The position numbers and the translations under genes are program-made. The notes beneath the pieces are model-generated. The model saw only the letters and a list, made by a program, of their open reading frames with translations. It was not told where the DNA came from and made no database searches. A stretch of DNA of 21,800 nucleotides from CAG-841 sp963614875 (lineage in GTDB: Bacteria; Bacillota; Clostridia; Oscillospirales; CAG-272), in the NCBI GenBank assembly GCA_963614875.1, contig CAVEFC010000026.1:1-21800 (forward strand). Reading direction: 5' to 3'. Positions 1 to 8,676 of this stretch are shown piece by piece (the stretch's first letter is position 1; each line of letters opens with the position of its first letter).

Positions 1-40
1 GACAGATGCCGTAAATTTTAATTCTTACGGAATTACTGTC
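1..40. repeat. Nested inverted repeat at the left window edge
   Basis: GACAG (1-5) pairs with CTGTC (36-40), and inside it CCGTAA (9-14) pairs perfectly with TTACGG (25-30) around a 10-nt A/T-rich loop. It lies about 45 nt beyond the stop codon of the last operon gene, so it could be a 3' hairpin of that transcript. The window starts inside or at the edge of this structure, so any U-tract to its left cannot be seen. Confidence 0.4.
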
Positions 41-44
41 TTAT

Positions 45-80
45 CGGCACACGCCCGATGGCAAGCCGTTTTTGTTTTTT
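45..80 (+). terminator. Candidate intrinsic terminator, rightward
   Basis: CGGC (45-48) pairs with GCCG (65-68), and GCC (53-55) pairs with GGC (60-62) around a CGAT loop. A T-rich tract (TTTTTGTTTTTT) follows at 69-80. The U-tract orientation fits the end of a plus-strand transcript coming from left of the window, converging on the minus-strand operon. The stem is short and has an asymmetric internal loop, so this is a moderate call. Confidence 0.4.
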
Positions 81-85
81 CGATA

Positions 86-1141
86 TTACATACCGCCGAA
101 GCCGGAATGTTCGATACCCTGAATAAGATATCTCTGACAGAACAGATACATAATGATAAGCGGAAGTATGATAAGCATACCTGCCGTGTTCTTTATGGCA
201 ATTGTGAAGCTGTCAACATTTGCGCCTGCCTGCGTGCTGATTTCTTCGAGCGAGGCGGGGATCGTCTGCCAGAAGGAATTAGACGTAAGAAGCGTATGCT
301 CTGCGGAGTTAAGGAACGTATTCGTATAGAAGATATCCGTCCACTGCCACGAGAATGACAGTATGAATACCGTGATAAGCATCGGTACTGAAAGCGGAAG
401 GATTATCTTTATAAACGTTTTGAAAACGCCGTAGCCGTCAACGTAGGACGATTCCTCAAGCTCGTCGGGAACGCCGCGATAGAACTGTCGCATAATGAAT
501 ATGAACAGACCGTTCTTGAAGGCAAGTCCCGTAAGGGAGAGGAAGTATATCGGAACATAGGTGTTGTAAAGTCCCTGCGTAAGCCCGAGAGCGTTACATA
601 TTCCGGATATATCGATTCCGAATATCGAAGGATACATAAAGTGCATCGTAAACGAAGAACCGAGTATCTGGTGAGGAACTATCATCGTAAGTACGACGAG
701 AAGGAACAGTATCTTGTTTCCCTTGAACTTGAACTTCGCAAAGCCGTAGCCTATCATAGCGCAGATAAATGTCTGTATAAGGGCATTTGAAAGCGAAAGC
801 AGGAACGTATTGAGAAGCGCTTTGAAATAGTGGTTTTCGATAACAAGATATTTCCACGTGTCCGTTGTGGGATATTTCGGTATGAGCTTTACGTCGCTCT
901 GAATGAAGTCCTTCGGACTCATAAACGAAGTTGATATCTTCGAGAAGAACGGGAAAAGAATGATGTATGAAATACCGAGCAAAAGCACGAATCTGAATAC
1001 CGCAACGAGTATCTTCTTGTAGAAATAAGCGTTGAGATATTTTGCTTTCATACGCTCGCGAAGCGGCGTTCTGTCAAATTCGACTCTTATCTTGTTTTTG
1101 CTTTCTTTCATTATGCGCGGTGCGCCTGAATTGTTGTTCAT
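86..1141 (-). CDS. Carbohydrate ABC transporter permease, MalG-type (second pair)
   Basis: This is an integral membrane subunit of a binding-protein-dependent sugar importer. The 351-residue protein has a long basic cytoplasmic N-terminus (about 1-45) and then roughly six hydrophobic segments. The first is near residues 47-66, and the last is near 320-336. The cytoplasmic EAA loop that docks to the ATPase is visible at about 229-252 (EESSYVDGYGVFKTF followed by IILP). The ATG has a good upstream GGGAGGAG with 9-nt spacing. It starts 20 nt after the MalF-type gene and is the last operon gene visible, and MalF then MalG is the usual order. The N-terminal extension is longer than in typical MalG-like permeases (about 270-290 residues overall). 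M11 or M31 are alternative starts but lack a comparable ribosome binding site. Substrate is unknown. Confidence 0.9.
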   Translation of the reverse strand: MNNNSGAPRIMKESKNKIRVEFDRTPLRERMKAKYLNAYFYKKILVAVFRFVLLLGISYIILFPFFSKISTSFMSPKDFIQSDVKLIPKYPTTDTWKYLVIENHYFKALLNTFLLSLSNALIQTFICAMIGYGFAKFKFKGNKILFLLVVLTMIVPHQILGSSFTMHFMYPSIFGIDISGICNALGLTQGLYNTYVPIYFLSLTGLAFKNGLFIFIMRQFYRGVPDELEESSYVDGYGVFKTFIKIILPLSVPMLITVFILSFSWQWTDIFYTNTFLNSAEHTLLTSNSFWQTIPASLEEISTQAGANVDSFTIAIKNTAGMLIILPLIIMYLFCQRYLIQGIEHSGFGGM

Positions 1142-1161
1142 AATTATCTTCTCCTCCCTTC

Positions 1162-2175
1162 TCAGTCGTTACGGCGCTGATAGAAGACTATCTTTCTGAA
1201 GATAAGCGCTACCAGTACAAGCGTTATGATAACGAGCGCAAAGTATGCCCAGGCCGCCGCCGCCTGTTCTCCGTTTACGGTCGTCGTGTCCGCCATATTG
1301 AGAATATATGACATTACGCTGTTGCTTTCCGAGGTGAACGAGTCGATTACCGTATATACCGAGTTTGCAAGAATGATCGGGCTTATCATCGGAAGAGTTA
1401 TCTTCCAGAAGATTTCCCACGAGGACGCGCCTTCCATCTGGCACGATTCGTAAATCGAAGGCGAGATTGACTGAAGTCCCGCAAGGAAGATAAGCATCTG
1501 AACGCCGGAACGGTTTACTATATCGTAAATGTTCGATATAAGCTCCGTCACCCATTTGACAAGCGACGTTCCTATGCCCAGATTTCCAAACAGCGCCGTG
1601 ATATCCATAGCGTCGACAAGATCGCCGAGACCGCCGCCGCCCACGCTGCCCGTATCAATGGATTCCATACTGCTCATGCTTTCAAGCAGGGCGTTGTCGG
1701 CGTCTATCTTTGCTATAATTCCCGCGCCGACAACAACCGGCACGAAGAATATCGCTCTGAACGCCGCTCTTCCCACCATCTTCTGATTGAGAAGAATGGC
1801 GATGAAAAGTGAAAGCATTATGATTGCAATAACTTCGATTATCTGTTTTCCGAAGCCGGTGAACATTCTTTCAAGGAAGGTTTCGCCGGTCTTCGTGTCA
1901 ATTGTTCTTGTAAGAACGTTTTTGTAGTTTTGCATTCCCACCCACGAAAGCGAATAACCGCCGCCGCGCGACGCTGGAATTTTTGCGTATGTCGCAAAGC
2001 TGTAGCCTATCGATTCCGCGATAACTCCGATGTAAAAGACCACAAGACCTATTACGAACGGGAGAACGAACAGCCAACCCATACGCGCTTTTTTGGCAGT
2101 AAGGGAGACTGCCTTCTTGGGTACAAGCTTTTTCATAAAAGCCGAAAATTTGCTTTCGCCTTGTGTTTTATCCAT
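1162..2175 (-). CDS. Sugar ABC transporter permease, MalF-type (second pair)
   Basis: This 337-residue integral membrane protein would pair with the following MalG-type permease. The first membrane segment lies at about 34-56 (GWLFVLPFVIGLVVFY), with further segments near 111-129, 139-155, 225-235, 263-280 and 308-326. The EAA loop is at about 243-266 (ESCQMEGASSWEIFW, then ITLPMISP). The region between about residues 158 and 215, after the FFVPVVVG helix, is expanded and carries an acidic/glycine-rich stretch (SVGGGGLGD near 177-185). MalF-like permeases normally have only a short loop there. The ATG lies 18 nt after the DUF5696 gene, with AGGAGG 11 nt upstream. Sequence and loop layout differ clearly from the first MalF-type gene in the operon, so this is not a recent duplicate. 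Confidence 0.9.
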   Translation of the reverse strand: MDKTQGESKFSAFMKKLVPKKAVSLTAKKARMGWLFVLPFVIGLVVFYIGVIAESIGYSFATYAKIPASRGGGYSLSWVGMQNYKNVLTRTIDTKTGETFLERMFTGFGKQIIEVIAIIMLSLFIAILLNQKMVGRAAFRAIFFVPVVVGAGIIAKIDADNALLESMSSMESIDTGSVGGGGLGDLVDAMDITALFGNLGIGTSLVKWVTELISNIYDIVNRSGVQMLIFLAGLQSISPSIYESCQMEGASSWEIFWKITLPMISPIILANSVYTVIDSFTSESNSVMSYILNMADTTTVNGEQAAAAWAYFALVIITLVLVALIFRKIVFYQRRND

Positions 2176-2193
2176 ATCAGGTCAAGCCTCCTT

Positions 2194-5100
2194 TCACTGC
2201 TCGGGATAAGCATAGTTCTGTCTTGCTATCACAATGTACTGTGCGTCGCCCGACTTTGCTATTACCTTATCCGTCGTTGTGTTGATATACATTACGTTTC
2301 CGTCCGAGCCGGTAACCTTGAGAACGTTGCTCTGCGCTACCATTGCCGATACGGTGCTTTCAAGCGCATCCTTTGCGCGTTTGATCTGAATTTCACTGCC
2401 GGAAGCAACTGCTGCCTTGTAATTTTCTGCAGCCGTTTCATACGATTTGAGTCCTATCGTGGTGGGCTTGTATGCCGTGACCGTTTCAACGGACTTAACG
2501 GGCAGCGAGGTTTCCTTTGCGTCCGATTTTTCAACGAATGACGTTGCGGGGATCGTGAATACGCCGTTTTCGCCTTCGACAACAACGTCAAAGCTGTTGT
2601 AGTTGATGAAGAACGTCTTCGATCTGCCGGAATCGGCTGTATAGGTTACGGAAACCACCTTGTCGATAAGGTGTCTTTCCATAGCGCTTTCATAAAGGTC
2701 GAGAGCCGATTTTGCCGTGTTGTAAGCCGCAAGCTTTGCCGCTTCGACAACGGTTGCGCTCGTCGGGTCCTTCTGGTCGGCAACGAGTCTGTCAACCTCA
2801 GCAACGGCGGCTTCGTACTCTGCTCTTGCCTGCTTGCAGTCGGCTGAAAGCTTGTTGTACGTTCCGAACATTATAGCGGATGAGGATTCATCCATTCTGA
2901 ACGCCTTCTCAAATTCGTGAGAGGTTATCGTGGCGTCCTGAAGCGAGCCTATCGCGTCGTTGAGAGTTTTGTAGAACGATGTAACCTTGGGAAGCCACAG
3001 ATCGAAGTTGACCGCGTAATACGATGAAAGATCCGTGCTGTCTTTAAGAAGATCCGTGTTTTCATACGAAAGCGTGAAGTAAAGCGCCGCGCCGTTTTCA
3101 AGCGATTTGAGAAGCTTATACTGAACGTCGCCTTCCATATTCATCGCCGTGCCGGCATAGTTTACATAGCCGTGAAGCACCATTCCGGCAAACGGAACGG
3201 AAGCGCTTGAAATCGAATATCCGCTGTTGTCAAGGCTGAAATCAACTATGTCCGTAACGTAAGGAATCGTATATGCGTTTCCTCCCGAAACAAGCACGTT
3301 GCCGTTATCCTTTTTAATCTGTTTGAGGAGCTCCTCCGTGTAGTATTTTGAATCCTCACGGGTTATGGGTGCATCCTCGTTGAAGTCTGAGGCGAGTATT
3401 GTTCCGAGCGATGAAACGCCGATAGCGCCTATATTGTATTTAAGGTACTTCTTTGCGAATTTCGTATAAAGAGTTTCGAATGCGCCGCTCGATACAACGT
3501 TTCTTTCGCCGAATTCATAAACGGTCTGATATACATAGTTGTAATCGCGTATGGTCGTATAACGTCCGCTCATCGTCTGCGCCGCATACTTCTTGAACGA
3601 GAAGCCTGCGTTTGCGTCCTGATACGAAACGCTTGCAAAGTCATAGTCGGGATAAATTATCACGCCCTTTTCCGACGCGTATTCGAGGAGCTTGTTCAGT
3701 CCCGTCTTTCCGCCGAGAACGCTCGGCCATTTGACCTTCGTTATAACGTTTCCGGTAAAGGTCATCAGAATTCTTATATTTGAAATGTTGCTCTCTCCGA
3801 GCGCGTCGCACATTTTCTGAATGTCTTCATACGTTGTAAGAGCTTTCTTCTTCTTTATCGGGAAGGAAAGGAACTTTTCGTATGTTTCGACATATCCGAA
3901 GGTGTTGATATAAAGAGGCATTGTGCTTTCCACTTCGGAGGAAGTGAGCTTATCCATTTCGCCCGTGCTTGTCAGGTAATCTCTGTAAGCGGCAGCCATT
4001 CCCACATATGACGGATAGTAATAATCCGAAATATTGTTCTTTTCAGCCGCAACGGGATCCGTAAGGAGCAGGTATCTTATAGTGTAGTTGCCGAGATATT
4101 TTGTATCTACCGAGGTAGAAAGCGACGAATTCTTTCCGATCGACGAGCTTCCGAGGCTGACCGTATCGGACTGCTTTGTCGAGAAGCTTGCCGCGATATA
4201 GTTGTATTCGCAGTTACCGCCGCCGCTCGAACCGTACACGCTTCCGAGGTAAGCGACAAGCGACGCAAACGATTCGCCCTCGGTTATAACGCCGAGCCAG
4301 CCGCTCTTGTGCTCTATCGTGTCAACCTTGGGAGAACGTCCCGAACGGGTTGTCGTCACCGTTTCGTTGTAGTACTGGGTAAGACCGAACACCGGCATAC
4401 GATATTTTTCTCTGTTATCGTTTACGTCGGATTCGTCAAGCTTTTCGTACATATAGTCGGGGCCGTAAACCTTTGAACCCTGAGAGCCCGTCTTTACGGT
4501 GCCGTCGTCATTGTAATATTCGAGGAGTGTTCCGCTGCCGTCGGGTATGAAAAGGTATCCGCCCGTTCTTGTGATGTTGCCCGTCGTCTTTGTGGAGGCA
4601 CATCCGAAATACGGAAGAAGCGTAATGCTTTCAAGGGAGTAGTTTGTTTCGTTGTAACGGACGCTCTTTGCGGGAATGGAGGCGGAAAGACCGTATTCGT
4701 CTATCGTGTATTCCACTGCAAGACGGAACAGCGCCGGTTCCTTTTCTTCGCCTTCATACATTGTAAGCTCGTGGTCGTATTCAAGCTCGTCGTAAGTGTA
4801 ATCGGGGCAATACTTTCTTATAAGCGTTTCCACCTTTTTCATCGTACGAAGGTCCTGCTGAGCAAGAACGTATATAACCATTTCATTGTTCGAAGCAAGA
4901 CATTTGTAGCCAGTTTCCGTATCGCGCCACATACTTACGAGAGCCGCGTTTTTGGCGTCGGTCTGGTCTATAAGTCTGTAAATGTTACCCTGAGCGTCTC
5001 TTACGCCGTTGATAAAGAAAGCGTTGAAGGTATCCTTTTCTTCCTTTGTCATATTGTTTTTCTGCGCTTCGAGAACATTGTAGATTTTTTCTTCAAAGCG

Positions 5101-5601
5101 GCTCTTTTCGATCTGTCTCGGAATAAGACGCTTTGATTCGACCGTACCTATTGCGTATTCCACACGGACGCCGTTTGTAAGCGTTTTGAACGTGATCTGA
5201 TTTCCGTTCATCGCCGCGTCCTTGAAGGAGTTGAGCACGCTTGTGGTGTTTGTTTCAACATCTGTGTAGGATACTATTATCTGCGACATTATCGCCTGAC
5301 GGTGAGTTTCGTTTGTACTTGTGTTCACCGCAACGTCGTAGGGGTTTGAGAACGTATATTCTCCGGTTTTGAGGTTTTTCAGTGCAAACTCGCCGGATTT
5401 TCTGTCGAAATACATGGCGTAGCCGTACTCCTCGCTCGTATACATCAGCTCCATGGTATCTACTTTTGCCTGCTGAGATGTATATTCCGTTGAGTAATAA
5501 TTATCAATCTCCACTTCGTCTGCTGCACGGGCGGAAACACAGAAAACAGGTATTATCATCAGTGCGGCAAGGAAAAGCGCCGCTATTCTTTTCATTTTCA
5601 T
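2194..5601 (-). CDS. Exported DUF5696-type protein, possible glycoside hydrolase-like enzyme
   Basis: The protein has 1135 residues with an N-terminal signal peptide (basic MKMKRIA, hydrophobic core to about 20, signal peptidase I site ARA before ADE). The Cys at position 21 is not in a lipobox. The central signature GGYLFIPDGSGTLLEYYN (347-364), followed by KVYGPDYMY, is what I associate with DUF5696. Downstream, about 560-840 reads like a degenerate TIM barrel: strand-like IIYPDYDF (648-655), LASDFN with D739, ITREDS (746-751) and an acid-rich DIVDF (784-788). Residues about 914-980 form a charged Ala/Glu-rich helical hairpin, followed by beta-rich C-terminal modules (981-1023 and 1093-1135). 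The ATG has GGGAGG 7 nt upstream and sits 15 nt after the NHL-YIP1 gene. The operon context suggests action on the glycan being captured. Enzymatic activity is inference; the family has no firmly assigned function that I know of. Confidence 0.65.
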   Translation of the reverse strand: MKMKRIAALFLAALMIIPVFCVSARAADEVEIDNYYSTEYTSQQAKVDTMELMYTSEEYGYAMYFDRKSGEFALKNLKTGEYTFSNPYDVAVNTSTNETHRQAIMSQIIVSYTDVETNTTSVLNSFKDAAMNGNQITFKTLTNGVRVEYAIGTVESKRLIPRQIEKSRFEEKIYNVLEAQKNNMTKEEKDTFNAFFINGVRDAQGNIYRLIDQTDAKNAALVSMWRDTETGYKCLASNNEMVIYVLAQQDLRTMKKVETLIRKYCPDYTYDELEYDHELTMYEGEEKEPALFRLAVEYTIDEYGLSASIPAKSVRYNETNYSLESITLLPYFGCASTKTTGNITRTGGYLFIPDGSGTLLEYYNDDGTVKTGSQGSKVYGPDYMYEKLDESDVNDNREKYRMPVFGLTQYYNETVTTTRSGRSPKVDTIEHKSGWLGVITEGESFASLVAYLGSVYGSSGGGNCEYNYIAASFSTKQSDTVSLGSSSIGKNSSLSTSVDTKYLGNYTIRYLLLTDPVAAEKNNISDYYYPSYVGMAAAYRDYLTSTGEMDKLTSSEVESTMPLYINTFGYVETYEKFLSFPIKKKKALTTYEDIQKMCDALGESNISNIRILMTFTGNVITKVKWPSVLGGKTGLNKLLEYASEKGVIIYPDYDFASVSYQDANAGFSFKKYAAQTMSGRYTTIRDYNYVYQTVYEFGERNVVSSGAFETLYTKFAKKYLKYNIGAIGVSSLGTILASDFNEDAPITREDSKYYTEELLKQIKKDNGNVLVSGGNAYTIPYVTDIVDFSLDNSGYSISSASVPFAGMVLHGYVNYAGTAMNMEGDVQYKLLKSLENGAALYFTLSYENTDLLKDSTDLSSYYAVNFDLWLPKVTSFYKTLNDAIGSLQDATITSHEFEKAFRMDESSSAIMFGTYNKLSADCKQARAEYEAAVAEVDRLVADQKDPTSATVVEAAKLAAYNTAKSALDLYESAMERHLIDKVVSVTYTADSGRSKTFFINYNSFDVVVEGENGVFTIPATSFVEKSDAKETSLPVKSVETVTAYKPTTIGLKSYETAAENYKAAVASGSEIQIKRAKDALESTVSAMVAQSNVLKVTGSDGNVMYINTTTDKVIAKSGDAQYIVIARQNYAYPEQ

Positions 5602-5616
5602 GTTAATTCCTCCCTT

Positions 5617-7782
5617 CTACTGCATTCGATATGAAATCTCTGTTATGATATCCGTTACAAAGCTTACCATTCTTCTGAGAAGATTGAAGAACAGCATTGC
5701 TATAAACATAATGAATACCATTCCGAGTATAGTGCCGAATGTTGCAAGTATATTTTTGCCCATCGAGTAGCCGTGAGTCATCATCGTGCCGAAGAAGATA
5801 AGAAGTCCTACCCAGATAAAGCCTATCGTGTTTACAAGGGTTATAATCGAAGCTTCACCTTCAACCGCAATGTTTGAAAGAAGCGTTGTCGGTATCATTG
5901 TAAGCGACAAAGGAAGCAGCGAATACGATGTTGCTATGAAAATATCCTTAAGCGAGCCTTCGCCGTCAAAGAGTGTCGTTATGCACCAGTTTGCAACGCA
6001 CCAGAGCACAAGCGGAACAACCACCGTGGCTACCTGATAAAGCATACTGAACGCATTGCCGCTGTATACCGCTGTCGGATTGAAGATATAAGCCATACCC
6101 ACGCCGTTGTATATTACGGTCACGCAGGCAAGCCCGACATGGAATATCGCGCCGCGGACAGAACCGCGTTTTTCGTGCTTGATATCCCAGAAGCCGTCAA
6201 ACGGGTGAAGTATAAGGTGGAATGCGAACAGCACCTCTTCCCAGAAGGTACGTTTTCCCGTCTTTGTTACTCCGGCGTCGTTTTTCTTCTTTATCGCGCC
6301 GAAAGCCTTCGCCAGAAGGAATATCACCACGCCTATAACAAGAAGCACTACAAGGAAGTATTTTTCAACCCATTCCTTACGGAGCATCTTGAAGCAGTTT
6401 GAATAGTCCGTTGTATCGCTTGCCGCCTTGAAATAGGTCATAGCCTCTCTGTACTCGCCCTGAAGGTAAAGGTTCTGACCGATACCTACGTAAGCGGAGT
6501 CAAAGTTGTTGTTTCTCTGGAGGATTTCCTTCCATTTTTCAAGAGCCGTTTCGTAGTCACGGTTGTTGTTGCTGTATATGGCTTCGTCAATGAGGTCGCC
6601 GTATTCAGTGCGTTTGTAAACGGTAATGGAGTTGAGTCCCGCGTCAAGAACGTAAAGATCCGAGCCTACATAAACGATTGACGAAGGAGTTTTAAGGTTA
6701 CCGAGCTGAGTTCCTATATCGCCGAAGGCGTAAAGGAGCTGGCCGCGGTTGTCATAGGTGTAGATTCTCGAACGGTCTCTGTCGATTATCGACCAGATGC
6801 CGTTTGCGCCGAGAGCGACGTCAACGATTTTCGACGTACCCTTGACCGCCGCCGAAGATCCGGAGTTTGAAGAAGATACAAATGCGATTTCACCGACAGG
6901 CATAAAGAATCCGGCTCTTACCATGATATCCTCGCCCGCCGCGTTAAGACGTTTTACCGTAGCGTAGTCTTCGTTGTTCGCTTTGATTGCGTCCTCGAGC
7001 GTCGTATCGGAATCCGATGACTGCGTTGCGCCGAACGTCGTTACCCAGATGAAGTCCTCGTCGTCTATCGCGATGTTGTTGAACTCAACCGAGTTGTAGG
7101 TTTCCGTAACGGAATTCGGGAAAATCATTCTTCTGATTCGTACCGAAAGCGGAACAGCCGCCTTCTGTACGCCTACGAAGCCCTGAAAGGTTCCGTCCGC
7201 GTTGATGGCGAAAATACCGCTGTACGTCGATTTCGAAACGATATACATTCTGCCCGAGGTATCAACCGCAAGCGCAACGGGGCGGAAAAGCGTATCCGAA
7301 CCCATAACGTCCGCTTCGGGAGCGTATATGATGTGGTCGAAGTTTCCTTCAAGGTCGAACACCACGATTCTTGCGTTTTTCGTATCGCACACGTAGATGT
7401 TCTTTTTGTTTACGAACACGCCCTCACAGCCCGAAAGCTTATCGGGCACGCCGTGCTCGTTTACGAAATCCGTTATTTCGGTGATATACTGAGCGTCGCT
7501 GTCCAGAATAACCACCCTGTTGTTTCCCTTGTCGGCGATGAAAAGCCTGCCGTCGGGAGCTACGAAAAGGTCGGTCGCGCCGTTCAGCGCCGTTTCCATA
7601 TTCATAGCGTAGTTGTCTATCACTCTGTCCGGAACGTATGCCGCCGGAGATTCAACCGCTACCGCATCCATTGTGTAGGTGTAGGTTTTGTACGGCGTAG
7701 CCGCCGCAGATACCGACACAACCGAGGACACAAGCATTGCCATAACGAACACGAGGGATAAAATTCTTATGATTTTCTTCAT
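5617..7782 (-). CDS. NHL-propeller / TPR / YIP1 membrane protein
   Basis: This 721-residue protein has four visible parts. A signal peptide covers 1-27 (cleavage near SVSA/AAT). NHL-like beta-propeller repeats run over about 65-390, with the blade motif DLFVAPDGRLFIADKGNNRV at 71-90 and related copies near 120-142, 168-192, 322-352 and 366-389. A TPR-like pair lies at about 400-465 (AIYSNNNRDYETALEKWKEI, then YVGIGQNLYLQGEYREAM). A single membrane helix (about 474-492) leads through a basic linker into a YIP1-type multispan domain (about 515-705). The propeller and TPR should face outside, with YIP1 in the membrane. The ATG has GAGAGG 9 nt upstream and lies 20 nt after the MalG-type permease gene. 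Proteins of this layout occur beside sugar ABC genes in Firmicutes, but I know of no proven role. A membrane-tethered docking or sensing role is inference. Confidence 0.75.
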   Translation of the reverse strand: MKKIIRILSLVFVMAMLVSSVVSVSAAATPYKTYTYTMDAVAVESPAAYVPDRVIDNYAMNMETALNGATDLFVAPDGRLFIADKGNNRVVILDSDAQYITEITDFVNEHGVPDKLSGCEGVFVNKKNIYVCDTKNARIVVFDLEGNFDHIIYAPEADVMGSDTLFRPVALAVDTSGRMYIVSKSTYSGIFAINADGTFQGFVGVQKAAVPLSVRIRRMIFPNSVTETYNSVEFNNIAIDDEDFIWVTTFGATQSSDSDTTLEDAIKANNEDYATVKRLNAAGEDIMVRAGFFMPVGEIAFVSSSNSGSSAAVKGTSKIVDVALGANGIWSIIDRDRSRIYTYDNRGQLLYAFGDIGTQLGNLKTPSSIVYVGSDLYVLDAGLNSITVYKRTEYGDLIDEAIYSNNNRDYETALEKWKEILQRNNNFDSAYVGIGQNLYLQGEYREAMTYFKAASDTTDYSNCFKMLRKEWVEKYFLVVLLVIGVVIFLLAKAFGAIKKKNDAGVTKTGKRTFWEEVLFAFHLILHPFDGFWDIKHEKRGSVRGAIFHVGLACVTVIYNGVGMAYIFNPTAVYSGNAFSMLYQVATVVVPLVLWCVANWCITTLFDGEGSLKDIFIATSYSLLPLSLTMIPTTLLSNIAVEGEASIITLVNTIGFIWVGLLIFFGTMMTHGYSMGKNILATFGTILGMVFIMFIAMLFFNLLRRMVSFVTDIITEISYRMQ

Positions 7783-7802
7783 TATATATATCCTCTCTTT
7801 CG

Positions 7803-8675
7803 TTAATCTTTCATACCTGCGGTCGACATCGTTTCAACGATCTGACTCTGGCTGAATACGAATACCATAATAGGAACGAGCATCATTACAACGGTTGCGG
7901 CACAGCCTACGCCGGCACGCGCAACACCGCCAGATACTATCTGCTGTACTGCGTAGTTGAAGGTTTTGAGCTGTTCGCTCATAATGTATGTTGACGAACC
8001 CATATTCCACAGATCCTTGAACGAGTACACTATAAGCGTCAGCCAGCCGGGCTTAACCATCGGCATGGCTATCGTCCAGTAGGTGCGAAGCTCCGAGGAG
8101 CCGTCGAGTCGTGCCGATTCAAGCACGGCGTCCGAAATACCGCCCTCCATGAACTGCTTCATAAGGAACATTCCGAGCGTGGAGCCCCATGCGGGAATGA
8201 TAACCGCAAGATATGTGTCAACCCAGCCGAGCCGGCTCATCGTGATGTAGTTTACCACGCTTGCGACTGTCGGATGGAACATAAGCGAAAGTCTTACAAG
8301 GCGGAACAGCGTCGTTCTGCCGGGGAATTTGATTTTCGATACAACGTATGCCGCAAGCGAACCGCAGAAAAGGTTTCCGAACGTTCCGGCTACGGAAATA
8401 AGTATCGTGTTGAAGATGTATCTTGAGAAAGGCACCCATGAGTTTGACATCGCCTTGAACATATCCGTGAAGTTTGTAAGCGTGGGCTTTACAACGTAAA
8501 ACTTCGGAGGATACGTCCAGAGCTCATCCATAGGCTTAAGGGACTGAATAACAACGTAGTACATCGGTATGAACATAAAGAGTCCGAATATAATAAGGAA
8601 GATGCTTATACCGACGTCGCCTCCTGCCGAACGGCTGAGGACAACTTTATGGTTTCTTGTTCTTAACTTTGCCAT
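7803..8675 (-). CDS. Carbohydrate ABC transporter permease, MalG-type (first pair)
   Basis: This 290-residue inner-membrane subunit has the usual MalG-family size. Membrane segments lie at about 22-43, 89-112, 127-142, 152-175, 207-222 and 259-276. The sequence SLKPMDELWTYPPKF (45-59) is typical of the first periplasmic loop in this family. The EAA loop is at 186-209 (ESARLDGSSELRTYW, then TIAMPMVKP). The ATG starts 1 nt after the stop of the MalF-type gene, so the two are almost certainly translated in a coupled way and form a heterodimer. It is clearly diverged from the second MalG-type permease in the operon. Substrate is unknown beyond a carbohydrate-type compound. Confidence 0.92.
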   Translation of the reverse strand: MAKLRTRNHKVVLSRSAGGDVGISIFLIIFGLFMFIPMYYVVIQSLKPMDELWTYPPKFYVVKPTLTNFTDMFKAMSNSWVPFSRYIFNTILISVAGTFGNLFCGSLAAYVVSKIKFPGRTTLFRLVRLSLMFHPTVASVVNYITMSRLGWVDTYLAVIIPAWGSTLGMFLMKQFMEGGISDAVLESARLDGSSELRTYWTIAMPMVKPGWLTLIVYSFKDLWNMGSSTYIMSEQLKTFNYAVQQIVSGGVARAGVGCAATVVMMLVPIMVFVFSQSQIVETMSTAGMKD

Positions 8676-8676
8676 A

